Source of the DNA: JBKHYJ01 sp046565505
Lineage (GTDB): Bacteria; Acidobacteriota; Blastocatellia; UBA7656
Reading direction: 5' to 3'
DNA length: 26,390 nucleotides
NCBI GenBank assembly: GCA_046565505.1
Contig: JBKHYJ010000069.1
Span: 1-26,390 of the forward strand
In this document: one piece after another, positions 9,859 through 19,003 of the stretch
Numbering within the stretch: the first letter of the stretch is position 1
Layout: every line of letters starts with the position of its first letter
Notes under the pieces: model-generated
The model's database searches: none
What the model was told of the DNA's origin: nothing
What the model saw: only the letters and a program-made list of their open reading frames with translations
Program-made: the position numbers and the translations under genes

Positions 9859-12800
9859 ATGGCAATGAAGAACATCGAAGCGTTTTATCCGCTCTCCCCG
9901 ATGCAGGAGGGCATGCTTGTTTATACTCTTTCCGACCCGAAGTCGGAGGCATACTTCCAGCAGATGCACTGCTCGCTGCGCGGCAGTCTCGATTTTGCCG
10001 CGTTCGAGCGAGCATGGCAGCAGGTGGTTGATAGACATTCTATCCTCCGAACCGGCTTTCTGTGGGAAGACCTCAAAGAGCCTATTCAAGTCGTACACAA
10101 GACGGTTCGAATGCCTGTCGAGACGCTCGACTGGAGACCGATGGGCGCGGGCGAGCGGCAAGAGCGGCTGGAAACTCTGCTTAAATCGGACGTGGAGCAA
10201 GGCTTCAATTTAACGAAGCCGCCATTGATGCGGTTATATCTAATACGGACGGGCGTCGATTCGTACACGCTCATCTGGAGCCATCATCACATCCTGCTCG
10301 ACGGGTGGTCGGCCTCGCTGGTTATAAAAGAGGTCTTATCTTTTTACACGGCTTTTTGTGAAGGCAAGCGGCTGCAACTGCAAAGCGGCGGACCTTATAA
10401 GGATTTTATAAGCTGGCTGCGGCGGCAGGATTTATCGAGGGCCGAAGCCTACTGGCGAGAGGCGCTTAAAGGTTTCACCGCGCCCACGTCGCTCGGGATA
10501 GATTGCGCGAGGACCAATCCGGCCGAACAGGCGCAAGGTCACGACGAACAATTCCTCAGCCTGCCATCTTCAGTCACCGAGCAGTTGCAGTCGTTCGCAA
10601 GGAAGCACCAGTTGACCTTCAACACCCTTGTGCAAGGGGCATGGGCGCTGCTGCTCAGCCGCTACAGCGGCGAAGAAGAGATAACCTTCGGCTCGACGGT
10701 TTCAGGAAGGCCGGCCGAGCTCGCAGGGGTTGAGTCTATGGTCGGTCTGTTCATCAACACGCTGCCGCAGCGCGTGCGGGTGGCCGGCGAAGAGTCGCTC
10801 ATATCATGGCTCAAGAGCTTGCAGTCTCAGCAGGTCGAAATGCGGCAGTATGATTACAGCCCGCTAACTCAGATTCAAAAGTGGAGCCAGTCACCGCCGG
10901 GCCGACAATTGTTTGAAAGCATTCTCGTGTTTGAAAACTACCCGTCAGGCAGCTCATTAAAGAGTCAGGATAGCAGCCTGATCGTAAGTGACATTCAATG
11001 GCTCGAACGTAACAACTTGCCTGTCACTGTTGCCGTGTTGCCGCGCAAAGAATTGTTGCTGAGGATCATATATGATCGCTGCCGGTTCGATTCGCAGGCG
11101 ATAACGCGGCTGTTGCATCACCTCGAAAATTTGCTCACCGCCATGCCGGTAGACCCTCAGCGTCGCATATCAGGCATGCCCTTGCTTACAGAGGCCGAGC
11201 GGTCCCGCTTGCTGGTTGAGTGGAATGCTACTCAGGCGGATTACCCGCGCGGATTGTGTATTCACGAGCTTTTTCAAGAGCAGGCGGCGCGCACGCCCGA
11301 CGCGGTCGCGGTCACTTTCGAACAGGAGCAGCTGACTTACCGCGAGCTAAACGAGCGGGCTAATCAACTGGCGCATTACCTTAAAGGACTCGGCGCAGGG
11401 CCGGAGGTCAGGGTCGCCATCTTTCTTGAGCGCTCAATCGAAATGATCGTAGGGCTTCTTGGGATACTCAAATCTGGCGGGGCATACGTCCCGCTCAACG
11501 CGGCTTACCCGATGGAGCGTTTAGCTTTCGTGCTTGAGGATTCGCAATCGCCGATCCTGTTGACCGAGGAGCGACTGCTTGATGAACTGCCCTCTTATGG
11601 CGGGCAGGCAGTTTGTATGGATTCGGACGGCTATCTCATATCACAGCAGAGTTCTGAAAATCTCGCGGGCGATACAAGCCCTGCGAACCTTGCTTACGTC
11701 ATCTACACGTCAGGCTCTACGGGCATGCCTAAGGGGGTGCTTGTCGCGCACGAAGGTTTGTGCAATCAATCCGAGGCTCAAAGGAGAGCTTTTAATGTCG
11801 CGCCGCAAACTCGCGTGCTTCAGTTCGCATCGTTGAGCTTCGACGCATCCATTTTTGAAATCGTGATGGCGCTTGCAAAGGGGGCGACCCTCTGCCTCGC
11901 GAAGCAGGACTGTCTGATGCCGGGGCCGGACCTGCTCAAGTTGATACGCGATCAAGCGATCACTAACGTCACGCTCCCCCCGCCGGTGCTCGCGGCGCTG
12001 GGCGAGGACCGGCTTCCCGACCTCGATACGATAATCGTAGCGGGCGAAGCTTGCTCCGCCGACCTCGTGTCGCGCTGGTCCGCTGGCCGCCGCTTTTTTA
12101 ATGCTTATGGCCCGACAGAGTTCACCGTCTGGGCCACTGTTGCGGAGTGCGCGGATGGCAAGCGCAAGCCCGACATCGGCAAGCCTATAGAAAATACGCA
12201 GGTCTACTTGCTCGATTCGAAATTGCGGCCCGTCCCCATCGGGGTAGCGGGCGAACTTCATGTCGGGGGAGTCGGCCTCGCCAGAGGCTACATGAATCGC
12301 GCGGAGCTTACTGCCGAGAAATTCATCCCAAACCCGTTTAGCGCCGAGCCGGGAGCGCGCCTTTACAAGACGGGCGATTGGGCGCGCTATCTGCCGGATG
12401 GCTCGATAGACTTCATCGGGCGAATCGATCATCAAGTGAAGGTTCGCGGTTATCGCATAGAGCTGGAAGAGATCGAAGCCGTGCTGCACGATCACGCGGC
12501 TATCAGAGACGGCGTGGTCTTGGCGAAAGAGGACGAGCAAGGCAACAAGCGCCTTGTGGCTTACGTTGTTGTCTATCCCGAACAGGCCGTGACGGCCGCA
12601 CAGTTGAGAGACTTTCTGCGACAGAAGCTGCCCGATTATATGATCCCTGCAGCTTTCATCATGCTTGACGAGTTGCCGCTGACGCCGCATGGGAAAGTTG
12701 ACCGCCGCGCGCTGCCTGAGCCCGATGCCGCGAGGCCAAAGGTGGGCAACCTCTTTGTGGCCCCTCGCAACGAGACCGAAGAACTGCTGGCGGGCGTCTG

Positions 12801-15800
12801 GTCGCAAGTCCTAAAGATCGAGCGCGTCGGAATAGATGATGATTTCTTCGCCCTCGGAGGCGACTCAATCCTGAGCGTTGAGATCTTGTCGCAGGCGCAG
12901 CAGCTAGGGTTAACCTTTTCGATCCAGCAACTCTTCCAGCAGCCGACCGTTCGGCAGTTGGCGTCCGGCCTCAAGGCCGCCAGCCCGGACCTTTTTACCG
13001 GCGTACACACTCAACCGTTCAGCCTCGTATCCTCTGATGATCGTCAAAAACTACCCGGCGACGTGGAAGACGCTTATCCGCTGACGATGCTGCAAGCGGG
13101 CATGCTCTTTCACGCCATATACAGTCCTGAGACGGCCATATATCACAGCATTAACACCTATCACCTGCGCGCGCGCCTCGACGTTGATCTTCTGCGCGAA
13201 ACTATAAACGAAGTCGCCGCCCGCCATCCGGCGTTACGCACGTCGTTCCATCTTCAAAGCTACAGCCAGCAATTACAACTCGTTCACAGAACCGCCAGTG
13301 TTTCCTTAGGGCTTGACGACCTGAGCCATCTGCCCGCCGATGAACAGGAGAGAGCGCTTGCTGAATGGCTGGACTCGGAGAGGCTGCGCCATTTCGATTT
13401 GAGCCGCGCGCCGCTGCTGCGCTTTCACGTCCACCGCCGCACGGGCGAAACATTCCAGTTCACGTTCACCGCTCACCATTCGATAATTGACGGCTGGAGC
13501 GACGGACTTCTCCTAACAGAATTGTTTACCCGTTACCTCTTCGTGCTCGACGACCAGTCGCCGCCGCAAGAGCCGCCTGCTACCGTGTCGTTCCGCGATT
13601 ACGTGGCGCTGGAACTGAAGGCCATTCAATCGGAAGAGAACAATCGCTATTGGGCGGACAGGCTGAGCGGCGGCCATGCGGCGATACTCGCGCGCCGGGC
13701 CGTGCCTCATCAGGCGGGCGACGTCGCTCAATTCGTGAGGCGGCGCGTCACGATTTCGCCTCAAGTATCTAACGGGCTTAAAAAATTAGCTCAGTCGGCG
13801 GGAGTCCCTATCAAGAGCGTGCTTGTGGCCGCTCATCTCAGGGTCGTGAGCTTGTTGAGCGGCGAAGAAGATGTGATAACGGGTCTGGTATCAAATGGGA
13901 GGCCGGAAACAATCGACGGGGAAAAGATCATAGGATTATTCCTGACGACGCTGCCATTCAGGCATCAGCTTCGCGGAGGCACATGGGCAGACCTCGCGCG
14001 AGAAGCCTTTGAAGTTGAAAAGGAGATGCTGCCTCACAGGCTTTACCCTCTGGCGCAAATTCAAAAGGGTCGCGGCGGGCAGGCTCTATTCGAAACGTGT
14101 CTGAACTTCACGCACATGCATGTCTACCAGAGCTTATCAAACTTCAAAGACGTAGAAGTTTTGAACGCCGACGCCGTGACGGAGACTAACTTCACTTTGA
14201 TGGCGAATTTCAACGTGGACCTCTCTTCGTCTCAACTGGAGCTGAACATTGACTGCAACGCAACAGAGCTGTGCGAGGGGCAGGTCGCGGAGATCGCCGG
14301 CTACTACGGCAGGGCGCTCGAAGCGATGGCCGCCGCGCCTTCGGCGCTGTACCAGTATGACTCTCTGCTCTCAGCAGGTGAGCGCGAGCGATTGCTCGGA
14401 GGCTTGAATAACGATAGCGGTTATTCGACGCCGCACGATTGCGTTCACCGCCTGTTTGAAGACCAAGCCGACAAGACGCCCGGCTTGCCCGCGCTAGTTT
14501 ATGAAGAAGAGGAACTGACTTACGAAGAGCTTAACGCGCGCGCTAATCAGGTGGCGCATTGTCTGCGGTCGATGGGCGTTCGGGCCGAAACGCCGGTCGC
14601 GCTTTATATGAACCGCTCGCTTGACCTGATAGTGGGGTTGCTCGGCGTCCTCAAAGCGGGCGGGGCATACGTCCCCCTAGACCCCGCTTATCCGCAAGAG
14701 CGGTTGGAGTACATGCTCGAAGACAGCAAAGCGCCGGTGCTGCTGACTGAGGCGCGGCTTTTAAATCGGCTCTCGAATCGTCCCGCGCTCTCTCTGTGTA
14801 TGGATGTTGACAGGGATGCGATTGCGCGGCAAAGCGACAGCAACCCGCACAGCGATGTCGGCGGCGAAAATCTTTCTTACATCATTTACACGTCCGGCTC
14901 CACAGGAAAGCTGAAGGGGGTTCAGATCGCTCATCGCTCCGTAGTCAATTTCTTAACCTCGATGCGGCAAAGGCCGGGGCTGACTGATGAAGACGTTTTG
15001 CTGGCCGTCACCACACTATCTTTTGACATCGCGGCTTTAGAGATTTTGCTGCCGCTGTGCGTCGGCGCGCGCACTGTGTTGATGAGCCGCGAAGCGGCTT
15101 CGGATGGGATCGCGCTGTCCGATAGCCTGCGCGAATCGGGAGCGACCGTCATGCAAGCGACTCCCGCGACGTGGCGGTTACTTCTGAAATCGGGATGGCC
15201 GGGCTGTGATAACTTAAAGATACTCTGCGGAGGAGAAGCGTTGAGCAGCAAGCTGGCCAGCAAATTGTTAGAAACCGGCGGACCGCTCTGGAATATGTAT
15301 GGCCCGACGGAAACGACCATCTGGTCTACGGCGCAGCTTGTCACAGCCGAATCGAATCCAATAACGATTGGGCAGCCCGTCAACAACACTTCAATTTACG
15401 TGTTGGACAAGTTCTTGCAACCTGTACCGGTAGGAGTGCCGGGAGAGGTTTACATCGGCGGAGACGGCTTGGCGCGGGGCTATTTGAATTTGCCGGAAAC
15501 GACCGCAGAAAAGTTCATCCCCGATTCGTTCAGTGATAAGCCGGGCGCGAGGCTCTACAGAACAGGCGACCTCGCCCGTTACCTGCCCGACGTGGCCGTA
15601 GAGTTTCTAGGCCGAGTCGATCATCAAGTAAGACTGCGCGGCTACCGCATAGAGCTCGGCGAGATAGAGGCGCTGCTTGAGCGACACGAAGATGTGAAAG
15701 AGGCTGTGGCTGCGGTCCGTGAAGACTCGTCCGGCGACAAGCGGTTAGTTGTTTACATCGTCGAAGCGCATGCGGGCTCGACATCGCTTCCAAAGCTACA

Positions 15801-16296
15801 GAGTTATCTGAGAGATAAGTTACCCGATCACATGGTCCCCTCAAGCTACAAAGTGCTTGAGGCGCTCCCGCTGACTTCTAATGGAAAGGTAGACCGCCGC
15901 GCGTTGCCCGCGCCGGGCAACGCGCGGCCGGACCTGGGGAGAGAATATGCCGCGCCGCGAAACGCTACAGAGTTGATGCTTGTGCGAATCTGGGAGCAAC
16001 TGCTCGAAGTAGACAAGGTGGGCATTCATGATAACTTCTTCGACCTCGGGGGGCACTCGCTGCTCGCCACTCAGGTAATCTCTCATGTAAACGAAGCGTT
16101 CCGCGTAGACCTGCCGCTGCGCAATCTGTTTAAGAAACCGACCATAACAGGGCTTGTTGATGAACTGGCACAGATGTGGGGCGGGTTTGAAATTGTTGAA
16201 GAGGTCGCCCAACTGTTTACGGAAATAGATCGGCTCCCCGAAACGCAAGTGAAAGCGCTTTTATACGAGCAAGGCGCTGATGCTTCGGGGCTATGA
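9859..16296 (+). CDS. Two-module NRPS: C(DCL)-A(Phe/Tyr-like)-PCP-C-A(Gly)-PCP
   Basis: This 2145-residue synthetase should add two amino acids to the chain from the preceding hybrid protein. C1 begins almost at the N-terminus (YPLSPMQEGML, residues 10-20), as in DCL domains that dock to an upstream E domain; HHILLDG is at 143-149. A1, about 460-960, has Asp235-equivalent 662, Lys517-equivalent 946 and code DAFTIAAVWK, two positions from Phe code DAWTIAAVCK, so an aromatic residue is a moderate-confidence guess. PCP1 Ser is 1003. C2 starts near 1072 with AYPLTMLQAGMLFHA and has HHSIIDG from 1206. A2, about 1510-2020, has Asp1723, Lys2010 and code DILQLGMIWK, a confident Gly call. PCP2 is GGHSL with Ser2067, followed by an acidic tail of about 45 residues and no thioesterase. 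The start has AAGGA at 9844-9848. It lies 76 bp after the hybrid synthetase gene, a gap that holds nothing else I recognise. Confidence 0.95.
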   Translation: MAMKNIEAFYPLSPMQEGMLVYTLSDPKSEAYFQQMHCSLRGSLDFAAFERAWQQVVDRHSILRTGFLWEDLKEPIQVVHKTVRMPVETLDWRPMGAGERQERLETLLKSDVEQGFNLTKPPLMRLYLIRTGVDSYTLIWSHHHILLDGWSASLVIKEVLSFYTAFCEGKRLQLQSGGPYKDFISWLRRQDLSRAEAYWREALKGFTAPTSLGIDCARTNPAEQAQGHDEQFLSLPSSVTEQLQSFARKHQLTFNTLVQGAWALLLSRYSGEEEITFGSTVSGRPAELAGVESMVGLFINTLPQRVRVAGEESLISWLKSLQSQQVEMRQYDYSPLTQIQKWSQSPPGRQLFESILVFENYPSGSSLKSQDSSLIVSDIQWLERNNLPVTVAVLPRKELLLRIIYDRCRFDSQAITRLLHHLENLLTAMPVDPQRRISGMPLLTEAERSRLLVEWNATQADYPRGLCIHELFQEQAARTPDAVAVTFEQEQLTYRELNERANQLAHYLKGLGAGPEVRVAIFLERSIEMIVGLLGILKSGGAYVPLNAAYPMERLAFVLEDSQSPILLTEERLLDELPSYGGQAVCMDSDGYLISQQSSENLAGDTSPANLAYVIYTSGSTGMPKGVLVAHEGLCNQSEAQRRAFNVAPQTRVLQFASLSFDASIFEIVMALAKGATLCLAKQDCLMPGPDLLKLIRDQAITNVTLPPPVLAALGEDRLPDLDTIIVAGEACSADLVSRWSAGRRFFNAYGPTEFTVWATVAECADGKRKPDIGKPIENTQVYLLDSKLRPVPIGVAGELHVGGVGLARGYMNRAELTAEKFIPNPFSAEPGARLYKTGDWARYLPDGSIDFIGRIDHQVKVRGYRIELEEIEAVLHDHAAIRDGVVLAKEDEQGNKRLVAYVVVYPEQAVTAAQLRDFLRQKLPDYMIPAAFIMLDELPLTPHGKVDRRALPEPDAARPKVGNLFVAPRNETEELLAGVWSQVLKIERVGIDDDFFALGGDSILSVEILSQAQQLGLTFSIQQLFQQPTVRQLASGLKAASPDLFTGVHTQPFSLVSSDDRQKLPGDVEDAYPLTMLQAGMLFHAIYSPETAIYHSINTYHLRARLDVDLLRETINEVAARHPALRTSFHLQSYSQQLQLVHRTASVSLGLDDLSHLPADEQERALAEWLDSERLRHFDLSRAPLLRFHVHRRTGETFQFTFTAHHSIIDGWSDGLLLTELFTRYLFVLDDQSPPQEPPATVSFRDYVALELKAIQSEENNRYWADRLSGGHAAILARRAVPHQAGDVAQFVRRRVTISPQVSNGLKKLAQSAGVPIKSVLVAAHLRVVSLLSGEEDVITGLVSNGRPETIDGEKIIGLFLTTLPFRHQLRGGTWADLAREAFEVEKEMLPHRLYPLAQIQKGRGGQALFETCLNFTHMHVYQSLSNFKDVEVLNADAVTETNFTLMANFNVDLSSSQLELNIDCNATELCEGQVAEIAGYYGRALEAMAAAPSALYQYDSLLSAGERERLLGGLNNDSGYSTPHDCVHRLFEDQADKTPGLPALVYEEEELTYEELNARANQVAHCLRSMGVRAETPVALYMNRSLDLIVGLLGVLKAGGAYVPLDPAYPQERLEYMLEDSKAPVLLTEARLLNRLSNRPALSLCMDVDRDAIARQSDSNPHSDVGGENLSYIIYTSGSTGKLKGVQIAHRSVVNFLTSMRQRPGLTDEDVLLAVTTLSFDIAALEILLPLCVGARTVLMSREAASDGIALSDSLRESGATVMQATPATWRLLLKSGWPGCDNLKILCGGEALSSKLASKLLETGGPLWNMYGPTETTIWSTAQLVTAESNPITIGQPVNNTSIYVLDKFLQPVPVGVPGEVYIGGDGLARGYLNLPETTAEKFIPDSFSDKPGARLYRTGDLARYLPDVAVEFLGRVDHQVRLRGYRIELGEIEALLERHEDVKEAVAAVREDSSGDKRLVVYIVEAHAGSTSLPKLQSYLRDKLPDHMVPSSYKVLEALPLTSNGKVDRRALPAPGNARPDLGREYAAPRNATELMLVRIWEQLLEVDKVGIHDNFFDLGGHSLLATQVISHVNEAFRVDLPLRNLFKKPTITGLVDELAQMWGGFEIVEEVAQLFTEIDRLPETQVKALLYEQGADASGL

Positions 16297-16310
16297 GCCC
16301 GGATGAAGAA

Positions 16311-16336
16311 TTCACCGCAGAGCCGGCGCAGAGAAT
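16311..16336 (+). repeat. Dispersed CACCGCAGAG-type repeat, copy 1
   Basis: The core TCACCGCAGAGCCG at 16312-16325 recurs identically at 26329-26342, and the bases after it (GCGC here, CCGC there) continue the match with one difference. Here it runs into GCGCAGAGAAT. Both copies lie between genes on the same strand. Short elements of the ACCGCAGAG...CGCAGAG kind are, to my knowledge, common as dispersed repeats in several soil phyla. Confidence 0.55.
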
Positions 16337-16460
16337 AAGCTCTGTTCAATTGCTATAGTAGCCATCCTTGTCGCGGATAAATCGAAACCCTTAATCAAAC
16401 TCTGTTCGGATGAGGCGCGTCCGGGCCTGGAGCCCCGCCGCCCAACATCGTCAAGCAATC

Positions 16461-16466
16461 AGGAGG
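16461..16466 (+). promoter_or_regulatory. Strong Shine-Dalgarno site of the aminopeptidase gene
   Basis: A perfect AGGAGG lies four bases before the ATG at 16471. It fixes the start and is the best ribosome binding site in the window; the synthetase genes use weaker GGAG, AAGGA and AGGGG sites. This suggests the peptidase is translated well. Confidence 0.8.
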
Positions 16467-16470
16467 TCTT

Positions 16471-18966
16471 ATGACTCGATCTCGAATTCATTTTCGCACG
16501 GCGGCGCGAGCGGCGCTGCTAACCTTCGCCCTCGCGGTTACGACTGGAATCGCATCTTCACAATCGCTTGAACCGCCGCGTTATCAAGCGGCGCGCGCCC
16601 ATGACTTTGACTTCCAGCATTACCGACTGGTCTTAAGCTTTGACTGGGCGAAGCATTCTGTCGCGGGGCAGACCGCGATCACAATGAAGCCGTTAAAGAG
16701 CAGCTTGAAGGAAGTAGAGATTGACGCGAGCAACATGAAGATCAACTCTGTCTCTTTGAATCAAGGCAGGCCGTTAAGATTCAGGTACGATGGCGGCGAA
16801 AAACTCTTCGTTACGCTTGATCGGCAATACCCGGTCGGCAGTGAAATCACTATAACAATCGATTACAGCGCGGCCCCTAAGTACGGTCTGGCGTTTGTCG
16901 GCCCGACCGAAGCCGACCCTAACCGGCCCCGCCAGATCTGGACGATAGGGCAGCCCGAATATAATCACTACTGGTTCCCCTGCTACGACTACCCCAACGA
17001 CAAGGCGACCAGCGAAGTGATAGCCACGATCGAGGATAAGTATCAGGTCATCTCTAACGGGCGACTGGTTAGCGTCAAGCTTGACGCGAGCGCGAAGACT
17101 AAAACGTGGCACTGGAAAATGGATAAGCCACATGCAAGCTATCTAATCTCGTTAATCGTGGGCGAGTTTGAAGAAATCAAAGACCGGTATAAGGGCGTGC
17201 AGATCATCTCTTACGTTTACCGCGACCGCGTCGAAGAGGCGAAGGTCACGTTCGCGAATACGGCTAAGATGATGAAGTTCTTTTCCGAAAAGATCGGATA
17301 CGATTACCCGTATAACAGGTACACGCAGGCGACCGTGCATGACTCATTGGAGGGGATGGAAAACGTTACCGCCACCGTGCTCAACGACATGGCGCTGGTT
17401 GACAGGCGTGCGCTGTTAGACACTTCAGCCGATTGGCTGATAGCGCATGAGTTGGCTCATTCGTGGTTCGGGAATCTGATCACCTGCAATGATTGGGGCA
17501 ACATCTGGCTGCACGAAGGGTTCGCCAACTTTTTTGACGCGCTGTGGACCGAGCATGCCGAAAGCAAGGACGCTTACCTCTATAAAGTGTACGGCGAGTA
17601 TGGGAAGTATTTCGGCGCGTGGGACCAGGGCAACAGGCGGCCGCTCACCGACAACCGTTTTAACAGCCTGTACGAACTCGACGCTTACCCTTACGCGCGC
17701 GGCATCGCCGTGTTGAACATGCTCCGGTTCGTGCTGGGCGAAGGGCCGTTCTGGAAATCGATCAACCATTACGTGAAAAAGCACCAGTGGCAGAACGTAC
17801 AGGCGCAGGATTTTGCCGCCGCGATAAAGGAAGCGACGGGCCAGGACCTCCAGTGGTTCTTTGATGAGTGGGTGTATAAAGTGGGCCACCCCGAATTCGA
17901 GATAACATCGAATTACGATGGCAGTAAGACGCTCAATCTCAAAATCAAGCAGACGCAGCAGCCGGATAAAACGCGGCCCTGGTATCAATCGCCCGCCTTC
18001 TTCGTCATGCCCGTTGACATTGCTATCACGACAGCTTCGGGCGAACAGGTCCACCGCGTCTTGGTAGACAAGGCGGAAAAAGAATTCACCTTCGCGGTAG
18101 ACTCCAAGCCTTTGATCATCAACTTCGATAAGGGCGACTTCATTCTAAAAAGAGTCAACTTCAAACGGAGCATCGAGGAATTATCTTACCAGTTGCTCCA
18201 CGACTCGGACGCGATGGGCCGCCTGAGGGCGGCAAACGCGCTGGCTGCGAGCGGCAGCGAAACGGCCGTGAAGCCGCTCGCGGAGGCCGTGCTGCGCGAC
18301 CAGTTCTGGGGCGTCCGCGCAGAAGCGCTCAGGGCTTTGGCCGCGTTCAAGACCGACGAGAGTCGCGCGGCGATGGTCGAAGCGTTGAACGATAAAGAAG
18401 CGCGCGTAAGGCGCGCATCCCTCTGGGGGCTCGTTCAATTCAGGGACCCAAAACTGGCAGACCGTTTTATAAAGGTAATCAACTCGGACCCGAGCTATTT
18501 CAACATTGCCGTCGCCGCGCTCGCGCTGGGCAATACGAATGCGCCTGAAGCGTATGACGCGCTCATGCGAACTTTGAAGCAGGACTCGTGGCAAGACATC
18601 GTTCGCGCGGGCGTGCTCGAAGGACTGGTAGCACTCAGAAAGCCCGAATCGCTCGACCTCGGGCTGAAGTATGCCGGGCCGAGCTACCCTCCGATCCTTC
18701 GCATAGCGGCCTTCCATCTGATTTCAGAGATGGGCAAAGGCGATCAGCGGGTGATGAAAAGTTTGACATCAGCCCTCAAGGAACGGTTCTGGCAGATACG
18801 TCAGGGCGCGTTGCAAGGTCTCGCAGTGATTGCCGACCCACGCTCGCTCCCCGCGCTCGAAGAATTAGCCGGCGTCGCGGATCTGACTAACTCGACGCGC
18901 TCTTTGCTTGAAAACCTGACCACACAATTAAAGAAGCAAGACAAACCGGAAGGCTCCAACAGATAA
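16471..18966 (+). CDS. Secreted M1 family zinc aminopeptidase with C-terminal HEAT repeats
   Basis: This 831-residue metallopeptidase is of the gluzincin M1 family, which removes N-terminal residues from peptides. A signal peptide is clear: basic start with RSR, a hydrophobic stretch at about 14-27, and a likely cleavage near ASS-Q around residue 31, so it should act in the periplasm or outside. The N-terminal beta domain runs to about 210. The catalytic domain has HELAH at 326-330 and the third zinc ligand Glu349, an exact HEXXH-X18-E. The exopeptidase motif reads EGMEN (294-298) instead of GxMEN. The catalytic Tyr is probably 408 in YARG. From about 575 to 820 there are alpha-helical HEAT/PBS-lyase-type repeats in place of the usual ERAP1-like C-terminal domain. 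It lies between two NRPS genes, 37 bp before the next, so it is very likely cotranscribed. Its role could be product trimming, self-resistance or unrelated housekeeping; the sequence does not decide. Confidence 0.93.
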   Translation: MTRSRIHFRTAARAALLTFALAVTTGIASSQSLEPPRYQAARAHDFDFQHYRLVLSFDWAKHSVAGQTAITMKPLKSSLKEVEIDASNMKINSVSLNQGRPLRFRYDGGEKLFVTLDRQYPVGSEITITIDYSAAPKYGLAFVGPTEADPNRPRQIWTIGQPEYNHYWFPCYDYPNDKATSEVIATIEDKYQVISNGRLVSVKLDASAKTKTWHWKMDKPHASYLISLIVGEFEEIKDRYKGVQIISYVYRDRVEEAKVTFANTAKMMKFFSEKIGYDYPYNRYTQATVHDSLEGMENVTATVLNDMALVDRRALLDTSADWLIAHELAHSWFGNLITCNDWGNIWLHEGFANFFDALWTEHAESKDAYLYKVYGEYGKYFGAWDQGNRRPLTDNRFNSLYELDAYPYARGIAVLNMLRFVLGEGPFWKSINHYVKKHQWQNVQAQDFAAAIKEATGQDLQWFFDEWVYKVGHPEFEITSNYDGSKTLNLKIKQTQQPDKTRPWYQSPAFFVMPVDIAITTASGEQVHRVLVDKAEKEFTFAVDSKPLIINFDKGDFILKRVNFKRSIEELSYQLLHDSDAMGRLRAANALAASGSETAVKPLAEAVLRDQFWGVRAEALRALAAFKTDESRAAMVEALNDKEARVRRASLWGLVQFRDPKLADRFIKVINSDPSYFNIAVAALALGNTNAPEAYDALMRTLKQDSWQDIVRAGVLEGLVALRKPESLDLGLKYAGPSYPPILRIAAFHLISEMGKGDQRVMKSLTSALKERFWQIRQGALQGLAVIADPRSLPALEELAGVADLTNSTRSLLENLTTQLKKQDKPEGSNR

Positions 18967-19003
18967 CGCCCCTCATAAGAATACATGAGGATTAGGGGAT
19001 AAG

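Larger units (their letters stand above)
16297..16470. other. 174-bp gap before the aminopeptidase gene
   Basis: This is the longest gap between genes in the window. It holds one copy of a short dispersed repeat, an 8-base direct repeat CTCTGTTC at 16340-16347 and 16400-16407 (60 bp apart), and a strong ribosome binding site. A weak sigma70-like pair (TTGTCG at 16368, TTAATC at 16391, 17-bp spacer) can be drawn but fits poorly. I see no hairpin followed by a T-run. It could hold an internal promoter for the distal four genes, which is not proven. Confidence 0.4.

Noticed and set aside
11710..12807. Long open frame of 365 codons on the - strand
   Set aside because: It lies wholly opposite an adenylation domain with clear core motifs, has no recognisable domain, and is a typical shadow frame of GC-rich codons.
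13072..14340. Dual condensation/epimerization domain in the second module of the 9859-16296 protein
   Set aside because: The extra N-terminal HH motif of dual C/E domains is absent; it has an ordinary HHSIIDG motif.
14931..15389. Open frame of 152 codons on the - strand, with a similar one at 21001-21402
   Set aside because: Both are antisense to the two related Gly adenylation domains; the similarity follows from the sense strand.
16303..16338. 11-codon frame MKNSPQSRRRE
   Set aside because: It has no ribosome binding site, is too short and is explained by the dispersed repeat.
17425..18054. Open frame of 209 codons on the - strand
   Set aside because: It is antisense to the M1 catalytic domain, which has a full zinc motif; no family features are seen.
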